Origin: Nitratireductor sp. XY-223 | Lineage (GTDB): Bacteria > Pseudomonadota > Alphaproteobacteria > Rhizobiales > Rhizobiaceae | Direction of reading: 5' to 3' | DNA length: 64,000 bases | NCBI RefSeq assembly: GCF_004959855.1 | Contig: NZ_SPNT01000001.1 | Coordinates: 620,001-684,000, forward strand | In this document: positions 34,652 through 43,454 of the stretch, piece after piece | How positions within the stretch are numbered: position 1 is the stretch's first letter | Layout of the letters: each line of letters starts with the position of its first letter | Program-made: the position numbers and the translations under genes | The notes under the pieces: generated by a model | The model's input: only the letters and a program-made list of their open reading frames with translations | The model's database searches: none | What the model was told of the DNA's origin: nothing

Positions 34652-36103
34652 TTGTATGAGGCGAAACTGATCATACGCGGACAGGCGGTCGGGGCGCGTG
34701 ATGGCGCGACCTTCGACCGGCTGCAGCCGATCACCGAGGAGGTGGCGACGCAGGCCGCATCGGCCAGCCGCGAAGATGCGGTGGAAGCCGCCAATTCGGC
34801 CGCAGCCGCATTTCCGCAGTGGTCGCAAACGGCGCCGGACGAACGCTCCAGGATCCTCGAACGCGCCGCGGGACTGATCCTCAAGCGCGAGGCGGAATTC
34901 GTCGACGTCGTGGCCTGCGAGATCGGCGGTTCGGAAAGTTGGGCCCGCTTCAACTGCGCGCTGTCCGCCGACATTTTCCGCCATGCGGCGGGGCTTACGC
35001 ATTTCCCGATCGAAACGGAGCGCGCCGGCCGCGATGCAAATGTCCGTTCGGTCCTCGTGCGGCAACCGGTCGGCGTGGTGCTCGGCCTTGCGCCTTGGAA
35101 TGCGCCGATCGTCCTTGGAAGCCGGGCCGTTGCCGTTCCGCTCGCCTGCGGCAACACCATCGTGCTCAAGGCATCCGAGCTTTGCCCGAAAATTCACGCC
35201 ATGATCATCGAGGTCCTCGACGAGGCGGGACTGCCGCCCGGTGCAGCGAATTTGGTGACCAACGCGCCGGAGGCCGCAACGGATGTGGTCGAGGCACTGA
35301 TCGGGCACAGCGCCGTGCGCCGGGTCAATTTCACCGGTTCGACGAGAGTCGGCAAGATGGTTGCGGAGGCCTGCGCACGCCATCTCAAACCGGCCGTGCT
35401 GGAGCTGAGCGGCAAGGCGCCGCTCATCGTTCTGGCCGACGCGGATATCGACGAAGCCGTGAAGGCCGCCGCGTTCGGCGCCTTCTTCAACCAGGGGCAG
35501 ATCTGCATCTCGACGGAACGCCTGATCGTCGACCGCGGCATCGCCGATGAATTCGTCGAGAAACTGACGGCCAAGGCGCAAAGCCTGACCGCGGGCGACC
35601 CGCGGGAAGGCAGTTTTCCGCTCGGGTCGATGATATCGGCAAGCGCCGCCGTGCGGGTGCGCGATCTCGTCGAGGACGCGCTGTCGAAGGACGCCCTGCT
35701 GCTCGCCGGCGGCGATATCGTCAACACGATCATGCAGCCGACCGTCGTCGACCATGTCGACAGTTCCATGCGGATCTATCGCGAGGAATCCTTCGGTCCG
35801 GTGGCGGCTGTGATCCGCGCGGCGGGCGAGGACGAGGCGGTCTCGATCGCCAATGACACCGCCTACGGCCTGGCGGCTTCCGTGTTCAGCCGCGATATCG
35901 ACCGGGCCCGGTCCGTTGCCATGCGGCTGGAATCCGGCATTTGCGCAATCAACGGGCCGACCGTCTACGACGATCCGGCCATGCCGTTCGGCGGCATGAA
36001 GGAAAGCGGCTACGGGCGCCTGGGCGGCGAGGAATCGGTTCGCGAGTTCACCGAACTGCGGTGGCTTTCCATCCACGACAACCCAAAAGACTACCCGATC
36101 TGA
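34652..36103 (+). CDS. NAD(P)-dependent aldehyde dehydrogenase
   Basis: A 483-residue ALDH-superfamily enzyme with the glutamate motif LELSGKAPLI, cofactor stretch NFTGSTRVGK and catalytic Cys285 (FFNQGQICIST). It resembles vanillin, salicylaldehyde and benzaldehyde dehydrogenases more than betaine aldehyde types; this is by eye only. It appears to start with TTG at 34652, supported by GGGAGGA 9 bases upstream. It is the first gene before the Liv-type transporter. Confidence 0.85.
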   Translation: MYEAKLIIRGQAVGARDGATFDRLQPITEEVATQAASASREDAVEAANSAAAAFPQWSQTAPDERSRILERAAGLILKREAEFVDVVACEIGGSESWARFNCALSADIFRHAAGLTHFPIETERAGRDANVRSVLVRQPVGVVLGLAPWNAPIVLGSRAVAVPLACGNTIVLKASELCPKIHAMIIEVLDEAGLPPGAANLVTNAPEAATDVVEALIGHSAVRRVNFTGSTRVGKMVAEACARHLKPAVLELSGKAPLIVLADADIDEAVKAAAFGAFFNQGQICISTERLIVDRGIADEFVEKLTAKAQSLTAGDPREGSFPLGSMISASAAVRVRDLVEDALSKDALLLAGGDIVNTIMQPTVVDHVDSSMRIYREESFGPVAAVIRAAGEDEAVSIANDTAYGLAASVFSRDIDRARSVAMRLESGICAINGPTVYDDPAMPFGGMKESGYGRLGGEESVREFTELRWLSIHDNPKDYPI

Positions 36104-36172
36104 CGGGCTGCGGCGGCGGGATGCCGGCGCAGGCTCATGATGAAACCTGAATGGCTGAAAAGGGAGGAACCA

Positions 36173-37375
36173 ATGAAACGAAGAAGCCTATTGAAGCTGG
36201 CAGCCGCCACACTGGCAGGCAGCGTCGCGCTGTCAGGAGCCGCGTTGGCCGCCGATACGGTCAAGATCGGCGCCGTCGCGCCGAAAACCGGGCCGCTCGC
36301 CGGCGGCGCCGCCGTCACCCAGTGGCCGAACATCGAACTGTGGGTCAAGCAGGTGAACGAACGCGGCGGGCTGAAAGTCGACGGCACGCAGAAGCTGATC
36401 GAGCTCGTCGAATATGACGACAAGACCAATCCGGCGGAGCACATCAAGGCCGCCCAGAGGCTTGCTACCCAGGACGAGGTGGACTTTATCGTCGCGCCCT
36501 ACGGCACCGGCTTCAACATCGCCGCCGCGCCGATCTACGCCAAATACGGCTATCCGATGATCGCCGTATCGGCGATAACAGACAAGATCAGCGAACTGAC
36601 GGACCGTTATCCGAACCTGTTCTTTACGCTGGGTTCCACGACGGCCTTCGTCGAAGGCGTGCGCGACGTGCTGGTGGAAATGCGCGACGCGGGCACGATC
36701 GGCAACAAGATCGCCATGGTGAATGTGGCCGACGCCTTCGGCATCGAGCTGGCCGATGTCGCCCGCCCGAAGTTCGAGGAAGCCGGGTTCGAGATCGTCT
36801 ACGATAAATCCTATCCGCTGGGCACGCCCGACCTGTCGCCGGTCATGAAGGGCGCCAAGGCTTCCGGGCCGGATGCCTTCGTTGCCTGGTCCTATCCGCC
36901 GGACACGTTCGGCCTGACGGAGCAGGCGATTATCGAGGACCTCGACGTCAAGGCCTTCTACACGGCCGTCGCGACCAGTTTCCCGGCCTATTCGGGTGCG
37001 TTCGGCTCGAAGATCAACAATGTGCTGGGCGCCGGCGGCACCAACCCGGACGATCCGGCCACCGCTGCCTGGCGCAAGGCGCATGAGGAGATCACCGGCA
37101 AGGTGCCGGATTACTGGGCGTCGGCAAACACCTATGCCGCCCTGCAGGTCCTCGAACAGGCGATCGAGGGCGTCGGCTCCACCGACCGGGAGGCCGTGAC
37201 CCAGTATATCAAGGACAATTCCTTCGACACGGTTATGGGCCAGATCACCTTCGACAACCAGAACTCGGCCAAGTTCTGGAGCGTCGGCCAGTGGCAGGAC
37301 GGTGTCTTCCGCGGCGTCAAGGGTTCCAATGTCGACGGCGCGGCCGACATCCGCTCCAAGGACGGCTGGAATTGA
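36173..37375 (+). CDS. LivK-type ABC substrate-binding protein
   Basis: A 400-residue periplasmic binding protein (Peripla_BP_6) with a twin-arginine-like signal (MKRRSLLKLAAATLAG, cleavage near ALA-ADTV). The mature part starts VKIGAVAPKTGPLAGGA, as in branched-chain amino acid and aromatic-compound binding proteins. It supplies the LivHMGF transporter. The start at 36173 is set by AGGGAGG 7 bases upstream; the frame opens 12 codons earlier. A strong hairpin follows the gene. Confidence 0.9.
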   Translation: MKRRSLLKLAAATLAGSVALSGAALAADTVKIGAVAPKTGPLAGGAAVTQWPNIELWVKQVNERGGLKVDGTQKLIELVEYDDKTNPAEHIKAAQRLATQDEVDFIVAPYGTGFNIAAAPIYAKYGYPMIAVSAITDKISELTDRYPNLFFTLGSTTAFVEGVRDVLVEMRDAGTIGNKIAMVNVADAFGIELADVARPKFEEAGFEIVYDKSYPLGTPDLSPVMKGAKASGPDAFVAWSYPPDTFGLTEQAIIEDLDVKAFYTAVATSFPAYSGAFGSKINNVLGAGGTNPDDPATAAWRKAHEEITGKVPDYWASANTYAALQVLEQAIEGVGSTDREAVTQYIKDNSFDTVMGQITFDNQNSAKFWSVGQWQDGVFRGVKGSNVDGAADIRSKDGWN

Positions 37376-37382
37376 CCCTTGC

Positions 37383-37416
37383 GCATCCCGGCCCGTGATC
37401 GGGCGGGCCGGGATGC
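37383..37416 (+). repeat. Strong hairpin between livK-like and livH-like genes
   Basis: GCATCCCGGCCCG (37383-37395) and its perfect complement (37404-37416) form a 13-bp stem with an 8-base loop. There is no T-run. The likely effect is 3'-end protection of the binding-protein message, with reduced readthrough to the permease genes. Confidence 0.6.
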
Positions 37417-37439
37417 TGCTTGAAGGACGAATTTAAGTC

Positions 37440-38303
37440 ATGGATATCCTTGTCTCGGGACTGCTCCTGGCAGGCACCTATGCGCTCATGGCCATGGGTC
37501 TGAACCTGCAATACGGCGTTGCGCGGATCATGAATCTCGCCAACGGCGAGATGCTGGTGCTCGGCGCGCTTGCCGCGTTCTGGCTGTTCGTGACCTACCA
37601 GGTCAGCCCGATGCTGACGCTGTTCATCGTCGCTCCGGTCTCGTTCGCCGGCAACTGGCTGATCTACCGGATATTCCTGCGACCGCTGGTAAGGCGGTCG
37701 AAGTCCCAGGGCCAGCTGGAAGTCGATTCCATCCTCGCGACCTTCGGCATGAGCTTCGCGCTGGTCGGCATCATGGTGTCGATCCACGGCGAGTACTTCA
37801 CCTACAAGTACCTATCCGAGCCGATCACGCTGCTCGGCACGACGGTCGCGCTGAACCGTTTCGTCGCGTTCCTCGTCGCCGTGCTGATCGCAGGGGCGCT
37901 TTATCTTTGGCTCAACCGCACAAGGCCGGGCGTCGCGGTGCGGGCGGTCGCGGTCGATACGGAAGCCGCTGGGCTCGTCGGCATCAACGTGCCTCGGATC
38001 TCGGCCATCGCCTTCGCGATCGGCGGAGCGGTCACGTCCGTCGGCGGATCGCTGATCTCGACCTTCATCACGCTCGACGCCTCGATCGGCGTCATCTTCA
38101 CCATGAAGGCGCTGATCATCGTCATCATGGGCGGTGTCGGCGACATTCGCGGCGCCATCGTCGCGGCGATCATCCTCGGCCTTGTCGAGACGGCCGTCGC
38201 GACCCTGATCGATCCCGGCCTGACGCTGGCGGCTGCCTATCTGATCTTCCTGGCGGTGCTGCTGTTTCGCCCGCAGGGCATCTTTGGGAGGCGGGCGACA
38301 TGA
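37440..38303 (+). CDS. LivH-type ABC permease
   Basis: A 287-residue membrane protein of the branched-chain amino acid permease family, with about eight hydrophobic segments and the family motifs NLQYGVARIMNLANGEMLVLG and IVIMGGVGDIRGAI. The start overlaps nothing upstream, and the gene follows the intergenic hairpin by 23 bases. It ends overlapping the next gene (ATGA). Confidence 0.9.
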   Translation: MDILVSGLLLAGTYALMAMGLNLQYGVARIMNLANGEMLVLGALAAFWLFVTYQVSPMLTLFIVAPVSFAGNWLIYRIFLRPLVRRSKSQGQLEVDSILATFGMSFALVGIMVSIHGEYFTYKYLSEPITLLGTTVALNRFVAFLVAVLIAGALYLWLNRTRPGVAVRAVAVDTEAAGLVGINVPRISAIAFAIGGAVTSVGGSLISTFITLDASIGVIFTMKALIIVIMGGVGDIRGAIVAAIILGLVETAVATLIDPGLTLAAAYLIFLAVLLFRPQGIFGRRAT

Positions 38304-39238
38304 CTGCGTCGGGTTTCCAGGAACTGGCGATCGCGGCCTTGCTCGTGGTGCTTGCCGCCTTTATCCCGATGTTGTCGGACGGATACTGGCTCTCCATCGC
38401 GGTCACCGCGATGATGTACATCGCGCTGTCGACGAGCTGGGTGCTGTTTTCGGGTCCGACCCACTATATCTCACTCGCCTCGGGCGCTTTCTTCGGTGTC
38501 GGCGGCTATCTCGTCGCGACCGGCATGAGCGACTACGATCTGTCCTTCTGGCTGATGGCGGCGGCCGCGCCGGTCGTGGCGACCATCCTTGCCGCGCTGA
38601 TCGGCCTGGCGACGTTGCGCCTGTCGGGCGTCTATTTCGTCATCTTCACCCTCGGTCTCGCCGAGATGATCCGCAACATCGTCAGCTGGGTTCAGAACAA
38701 TTTCCTCGGCTCGCGCGGGCTTTACGTGCTGACCGACTTCACCGAGGCGCATATCTACTGGATGCTGCTGGGCATTACGGCGGCCGTCTATCTGCTCGGC
38801 TGGTTCGTCAACCGGTCGCGGATCGGCTTTGCCCTGCGGATCATCGGCAACGACGAAACCGTCGCCCGGCATGTCGGCATCAACACCGCGACGCCGAAAG
38901 TGATCCTGTTCATGACGACCGGCTTCTTCGCGGCGCTGGTCGGGGCGGTGATCGCGCCGCGCTATTCCTATATCGAGCCCAATCAGGTGTTCTCTCCGGA
39001 GCTGAGCTTTCTCGTCGTCATCATGGCGCTGCTCGGCGGCTCCGGGCGGCTTTGGGGGCCGGTCGTCGGGGTCATCCCGTTCACGCTGGTGTGGGAATTC
39101 GTCGCCGTCCAGTTCCCGAACCAGACCACCTTGTTTATCGGTCTCGTCTTCCTCTTGATCGTCTACGGCCTGCCGCACGGCGTCGTCGGCCGTCTCGAAC
39201 AGCTCGCCGCCTCGGTCCGCGAAAGGAGGAACGCATGA
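38300..39238 (+). CDS. LivM-type ABC permease
   Basis: A 312-residue membrane protein. Features of the LivM family are FSGPTHYISLASGAFFGVGGY, ALRIIGNDETVARHVGIN and LLGGSGRLWGPVVGV. The start is the ATG inside the livH stop (4-base overlap), and its own stop overlaps the start of the LivG-type gene. It completes the channel with the LivH-type protein. Confidence 0.9.
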   Translation: MTASGFQELAIAALLVVLAAFIPMLSDGYWLSIAVTAMMYIALSTSWVLFSGPTHYISLASGAFFGVGGYLVATGMSDYDLSFWLMAAAAPVVATILAALIGLATLRLSGVYFVIFTLGLAEMIRNIVSWVQNNFLGSRGLYVLTDFTEAHIYWMLLGITAAVYLLGWFVNRSRIGFALRIIGNDETVARHVGINTATPKVILFMTTGFFAALVGAVIAPRYSYIEPNQVFSPELSFLVVIMALLGGSGRLWGPVVGVIPFTLVWEFVAVQFPNQTTLFIGLVFLLIVYGLPHGVVGRLEQLAASVRERRNA

Positions 39239-39972
39239 GATACAGCGGTGCGGTCCTTTCTGTGCGCGGTGCGACCAAGCGGTTTGGCGGTCTGGTGGCG
39301 GTCGACGCTCTCGATTTCGATGTCGCCGAGCACCAGGTCATGGGGCTGATCGGACCCAACGGTTCCGGCAAGACGACGATGATGAACCTCATCTCCGGCG
39401 CCTTGCAGCCGACGGCGGGCTCCATCGCGCTGAAGGGCGCCCGCATCTCCAACCTTCCGGCGCAGGAGATCACGAGACGCGGGGTCGGTCGGACCTTCCA
39501 ACTGGTGCGCCTGTTGCCGAGCATGTCGGTGCTGGAAAATGTCATCGCCGGCGCGGTCTTCGGCCATCGCCACCGGTGGGGCCGCGAGGCCGAGGACCAC
39601 GCGCACCGGATGCTCGAGCGGGTGGGGCTTGAGGCGATGGCCTTCGCGCCGATCTCGGCGCTCACCTATATCGATCAGAAGCGGCTTGAACTGGCACGCG
39701 TGCTGGCCGGCGATCCGGAGCTGCTGCTGCTCGACGAATGGCTGGCGGGTCTCAACCCGACCGAGCTCGAAACAGGCATCGAGCTGATCCATGACCTGCG
39801 GGGCGAGGGTCGCACGATCATCCTCGTCGAGCATGTGATGGATGCGATCCGCTCGCTCTGCGACAATTGTGTTGTCATGTCATCGGGGAAGAAGATCGCC
39901 GAGGGCAACCCGGCGGACGTTCTCGCCGACCGCGAAGTGGTGCGTGCCTATCTGGGGGACGAGGATGCTTGA
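39235..39972 (+). CDS. LivG-type ABC ATPase
   Basis: A 245-residue ATPase with Walker A GPNGSGKTT, and LSTYIDQKRLELAR-like signature region (SALTYIDQKRLELARVL, in which the canonical LSGG is altered to LTYID), and Walker B LLLLDEWLAGLNP. The glutamate is present and the H-loop is LVEHVMDAI. The divergent signature is common in some LivG proteins of aromatic-compound transporters. GGAGGA precedes the ATG at 39235. Confidence 0.88.
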   Translation: MRYSGAVLSVRGATKRFGGLVAVDALDFDVAEHQVMGLIGPNGSGKTTMMNLISGALQPTAGSIALKGARISNLPAQEITRRGVGRTFQLVRLLPSMSVLENVIAGAVFGHRHRWGREAEDHAHRMLERVGLEAMAFAPISALTYIDQKRLELARVLAGDPELLLLDEWLAGLNPTELETGIELIHDLRGEGRTIILVEHVMDAIRSLCDNCVVMSSGKKIAEGNPADVLADREVVRAYLGDEDA

Positions 39973-41119
39973 GGTCCGCGATCTTTCCGTCAGCTATGGC
40001 GAGCACAGGGCGCTGGAGGGCGTCTCGGTCAAGGTGGCGCCGGGCGAGGTGGTCGTCATCCTCGGCGCGAACGGCGCCGGGAAGAGCACGCTTTTGAGAA
40101 CGATCGCCGGGATCTGCGAGGGCCGGCAGTCGGGCGCCGTCGAGATGGACGGGCATCCGGTCCTTGGCCTGTCGTCGGACAGGATCGTTGAGCGTGGCGT
40201 GGCGCTGGTTCCTGAGGGACGCGGCATCTTCGGCGACCTCACGGTTCGCGAGAACCTGCTTCTCGGCGCCTATTCGGCGCGGGCGCGCGAGGAGGAAACG
40301 GCAAATCTCGATCGCGTGCTGAGCCTGTTTCCCAAACTGAACGAGCGCCAGGGCCAGGTGGCGCGGACCATGTCCGGCGGTGAGCAGCAGATGGTGGCCA
40401 TCGGCCGGGCGATGATGTCCAATCCGTCGATCCTGATGCTGGACGAACCCTCGCTCGGGCTGTCGCCGCTTCTGTGCAAGGAGCTTTTCCAGAGCCTGAC
40501 GGTGATCCGCCAGGCCGGTATCGGCATCCTGCTCGTGGAGCAGAACGCCAAACAGAGCCTGGCCATTGCCGACCGCGGCTATCTTCTTGAAAACGCGCAT
40601 ATCGTGCACGAGGATACGGCCGCCAACCTGTCCCGGGACCCGGCTGTCCAGAAGGCCTATCTGGGCGCCGGCGGCGCCAAGGTGTCGGTGAAATCGGCCG
40701 AACCGCCAACGCCTGCAACGGCAGAGCCGAATATTCCCGAGACACCGCATTTGCAGCTGCGTGCACCGCAGCGCGAAAGCGCAGACGCACTTGTCGGCAC
40801 GCCGATCAGCGATCTTGTCGCCGGCGCCGCGAAACGCGCGGCGGCTCCCAAGGACCAGACGGGCGTGATGCCGACGCGCGAAGTCTCGAACGGCTCAGAC
40901 CGGTTGCGGGCGACGATCCTGGAGATCGAACGGGCCGCTGCCGAGGCGCGACGCAGGCCGCTGCGCCGCAGGTCCGAACGCCACAAAGCGCCGACCGAAA
41001 AACCCAACCCGCAATCGCCGGACCCGCAGGACAAGCCCGCGGTCGTCGAGGTGTACCGGGCGCCAAGGGTCGAGGTTTATCGCCGCCGTCCCGGGACGGG
41101 AAAGTTCACCAGGGAATAA
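39965..41119 (+). CDS. LivF-type ABC ATPase with long disordered tail
   Basis: A 384-residue protein. The ATPase is residues 1-237 with Walker A GANGAGKST, signature MSGGEQQM (136-143), Walker B LMLDEPSLGL and the H-loop region LLVEQN, all normal for LivF. Residues 238-384 are an added proline-, alanine- and arginine-rich tail with little predicted structure and a short repeated VEVYRAPR / VEVYRRRP element near the end. The usual family length is about 235. The start overlaps the LivG stop by 8 bases. Confidence 0.85.
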   Translation: MLEVRDLSVSYGEHRALEGVSVKVAPGEVVVILGANGAGKSTLLRTIAGICEGRQSGAVEMDGHPVLGLSSDRIVERGVALVPEGRGIFGDLTVRENLLLGAYSARAREEETANLDRVLSLFPKLNERQGQVARTMSGGEQQMVAIGRAMMSNPSILMLDEPSLGLSPLLCKELFQSLTVIRQAGIGILLVEQNAKQSLAIADRGYLLENAHIVHEDTAANLSRDPAVQKAYLGAGGAKVSVKSAEPPTPATAEPNIPETPHLQLRAPQRESADALVGTPISDLVAGAAKRAAAPKDQTGVMPTREVSNGSDRLRATILEIERAAAEARRRPLRRRSERHKAPTEKPNPQSPDPQDKPAVVEVYRAPRVEVYRRRPGTGKFTRE

Positions 41120-41132
41120 ACGGGAGAGACCG

Positions 41133-42608
41133 ATGCTGGACGAAGTCAGGAAAGGCCCTGCCATAAAGGGCATGTATATCGGCGGGGAGTGGCTCAAGAC
41201 CGCTGCCACCTTTGACGATGTCGATCCGTCGGACGGATCGGTCTGGGCGCGCGTGCCGGATGGCGGCAAGGCCGAGGCGTCAGCAGCGATCGAAGCCGCG
41301 CAGGCAGCCTTCGCAGACTGGTCGTCCCGAACCTTCAACGAGCGGGCGCATTTCCTTCTGAAGGCCGCCGATATCTGGGAGCGGCGGATACCGGATTTTG
41401 TCGCCGCAATGCAGAGCGAGGGCGGCGGCTGGTTCGGCAAGGGCATGTTCGAGGCCGGTTATGTTGCGGAAGTCTTCCGTGCCGCGGCCGCGGCCTGTTA
41501 CCAGAGCATCGGCGAGATCATGCCCTCCGAGCACCACAAGCTGTCGACCGCCGTGCGCGCGCCGATGGGCGTCGTATCGGTCATCAGCCCGTGGAACTTT
41601 CCCGGCATCCTGTCGTCGCGCGGTTTCGCGTTCCCGATGGCGGCCGGCAATTGCGTGGTGCTGAAGCCGTCCGAGGACACGCCCTATTGCGGCGGGCTCT
41701 TCTTCGCCGAGGTGCTTGAGGAGGCGGGCATTCCCGCCGGCGTGTTCAACGTGGTGACATGCTCGCGCGAGCGTGTCGCCGAGGTCGGCGACGAACTTGT
41801 CGAGAACCCGCTGGTTAAGGGTGTCTCCTTTACCGGATCGACCCCCGTGGGACGCTCCATCGCCGCCAAGGCCGGCGCGCACCTCAAGAAGTGCTGTGTC
41901 GAGCTCGGCGGCAAGGACAGCCTGATCGTTCGCGCCGATGCCGACATGGAGCGCGCGACACAGGCTGCCAATTTCGGCAGTTTCATGCATCAGGGCCAGA
42001 TCTGCATGTCGGTGGAGAAGGTGCTCGTTCACGAGACCATCTATGCCGAGTTCCTGCGCCGTTTCGTCGAGCGCGCCGGCAGGCTCCCGGTCGGCGATAC
42101 CAAGAGCCAAGACAATGTCATCGGCCCGCTGATCAACGACCGGCAGGTGGCGCGGGTCAAGGCGCAACTCGACGACGCGGTGGCCCGGGGCGCGAAGGTG
42201 GCGCTCGGCGGCGGCATAAACGGGCGTTTCGTCGAGCCGACGATCCTCACCGGCGTGACGCCCGACATGGACGTCTACCGCAACGAGACTTTCGGCCCGC
42301 TGGTGCCGGTGATTCCGTTCCGCACTGACGAGGAGGCCATCGCCATCAGCAACGACACCGAATACGGCCTCTCGGCCGGCATCATCAGCCGGGACGAGCA
42401 GGCATCGCTGGCCATGGCGAACAGGCTCGAGACGGGCATGTGCCATATCAACTGCTCCTCGGTAAATGACGAGCCGCACATTCCGTTCGGCGGGTCGAAA
42501 TCGAGCGGCGTCGGACGGCATGGCGGTCGCTGGTCGATGGATACCTTCACCGAAACCCGCTGGATCACGCTCGATCGCGGCGGACGCCCCTATCCGCCGG
42601 TATTCTGA
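41133..42608 (+). CDS. Aldehyde dehydrogenase of the vanillin/benzaldehyde type
   Basis: A 491-residue ALDH with VSFTGSTPVGRSI, CVELGGKDSLIV (the Glu of the catalytic pair) and catalytic Cys291 (MHQGQICMSVEKV). The C-terminus CHINCSSVNDEPHIPFGGSKSSG is typical of salicylaldehyde/vanillin dehydrogenases. It begins 14 bases after the ATPase and ends 15 bases before the SDR gene, so it is in the same operon. Confidence 0.87.
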   Translation: MLDEVRKGPAIKGMYIGGEWLKTAATFDDVDPSDGSVWARVPDGGKAEASAAIEAAQAAFADWSSRTFNERAHFLLKAADIWERRIPDFVAAMQSEGGGWFGKGMFEAGYVAEVFRAAAAACYQSIGEIMPSEHHKLSTAVRAPMGVVSVISPWNFPGILSSRGFAFPMAAGNCVVLKPSEDTPYCGGLFFAEVLEEAGIPAGVFNVVTCSRERVAEVGDELVENPLVKGVSFTGSTPVGRSIAAKAGAHLKKCCVELGGKDSLIVRADADMERATQAANFGSFMHQGQICMSVEKVLVHETIYAEFLRRFVERAGRLPVGDTKSQDNVIGPLINDRQVARVKAQLDDAVARGAKVALGGGINGRFVEPTILTGVTPDMDVYRNETFGPLVPVIPFRTDEEAIAISNDTEYGLSAGIISRDEQASLAMANRLETGMCHINCSSVNDEPHIPFGGSKSSGVGRHGGRWSMDTFTETRWITLDRGGRPYPPVF

Positions 42609-42622
42609 TCAGGGAGGAATTC

Positions 42623-43417
42623 ATGACCGTGAGCGATCTATTGAAAGACAAGACCATCGTCGTCACCGGTTCGGCCTCCGGGATCGGCTACCAGACGGCC
42701 CGGATACTGACGGAGCAGGGCGCGACGGTGCTCGGCGTCGACATGACCAAGAGCTTCGATCATGTCGAGGAGTTCTATCGCGCCGATCTCAGCGACAAGC
42801 GCACCATCGAGGCGCTGGTCGATGTCCTGCCCGATGGCGTCGATGGCCTTGCGAATGTCGCGGGGCTGCCGCCGACACGGCCCGCCGACAAGGTGATCGC
42901 GGTCAATCTTGTCGGGTTGAAATACCTGACCGAATGCATGATCGCAAAGCTCGCCGACAATGCGTCGATCGTCAACGTGGCGTCGCTTGCGGGGATCGGC
43001 TGGCCGCAGGCGGTGGAGGCGATCAAGGCGAGCGAGGCGCTGGATTTCGACGGGATCCCGGCGTTCATCGACCAATGGAGCGTCGGCAACGAGGGCGGAC
43101 GGTCCTACTTCTTCTCCAAGGAGGCGCTGATCGCCTGGACGATGAAGAACCGCTGGACCTGGCGCGACCGCGGCATCCGCATCAACGCCGTCAGTCCGGG
43201 ACCGGTCGACACGCCGATAATCGGCGATTTCCTCGAAACCCTCGGTGCCCGCGCCGAGGAAGACGCGCGGGTGATGGACCGCCTGGGCACGCCGGAGGAC
43301 ATCGCGCCCGTGGTCGCGTTCCTTCTGTCGGACATGACCCATTGGATCAGGGGCGTCAATATTCCCGTCGACGGCGGCATGGCGTCCAACATCATGTGCG
43401 AGATGCACGGCCTTTGA
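42623..43417 (+). CDS. SDR dehydrogenase, coniferyl-alcohol-dehydrogenase-like
   Basis: A 264-residue short-chain dehydrogenase. The TGSASGIG cofactor motif is followed by an unusually long insertion before YFFSKEALIAW (Tyr-x3-Lys). It also has ADLSDKRTIEALVDVLP and WIRGVNIPVDGGMAS. The combination recalls CalA-type coniferyl alcohol dehydrogenases (and 3-alpha-hydroxysteroid dehydrogenases). This is from memory of the family, not an alignment. Paired with the aldehyde dehydrogenase upstream it suggests two-step alcohol-to-acid oxidation. Confidence 0.82.
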   Translation: MTVSDLLKDKTIVVTGSASGIGYQTARILTEQGATVLGVDMTKSFDHVEEFYRADLSDKRTIEALVDVLPDGVDGLANVAGLPPTRPADKVIAVNLVGLKYLTECMIAKLADNASIVNVASLAGIGWPQAVEAIKASEALDFDGIPAFIDQWSVGNEGGRSYFFSKEALIAWTMKNRWTWRDRGIRINAVSPGPVDTPIIGDFLETLGARAEEDARVMDRLGTPEDIAPVVAFLLSDMTHWIRGVNIPVDGGMASNIMCEMHGL

Positions 43418-43454
43418 GGGGGATTCTCGTCGGGAGGCAAGAAAGGACAAAACA

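Noticed and set aside
34421-36076. A 551-codon open frame on the minus strand opposite the first aldehyde dehydrogenase
   Set aside because: It is the high-GC shadow of a well-supported ALDH gene and has no family motifs. The same applies to long frames at 2701-3900, 10408-12051, 19208-20473, 26593-27843, 41280-42521 and 61545-63782.
39640-39690. LivG-like ATPase as a pseudogene because its LSGG signature is altered
   Set aside because: Walker A, Walker B and H-loop are intact, and the changed signature occurs in some members of this transporter group.
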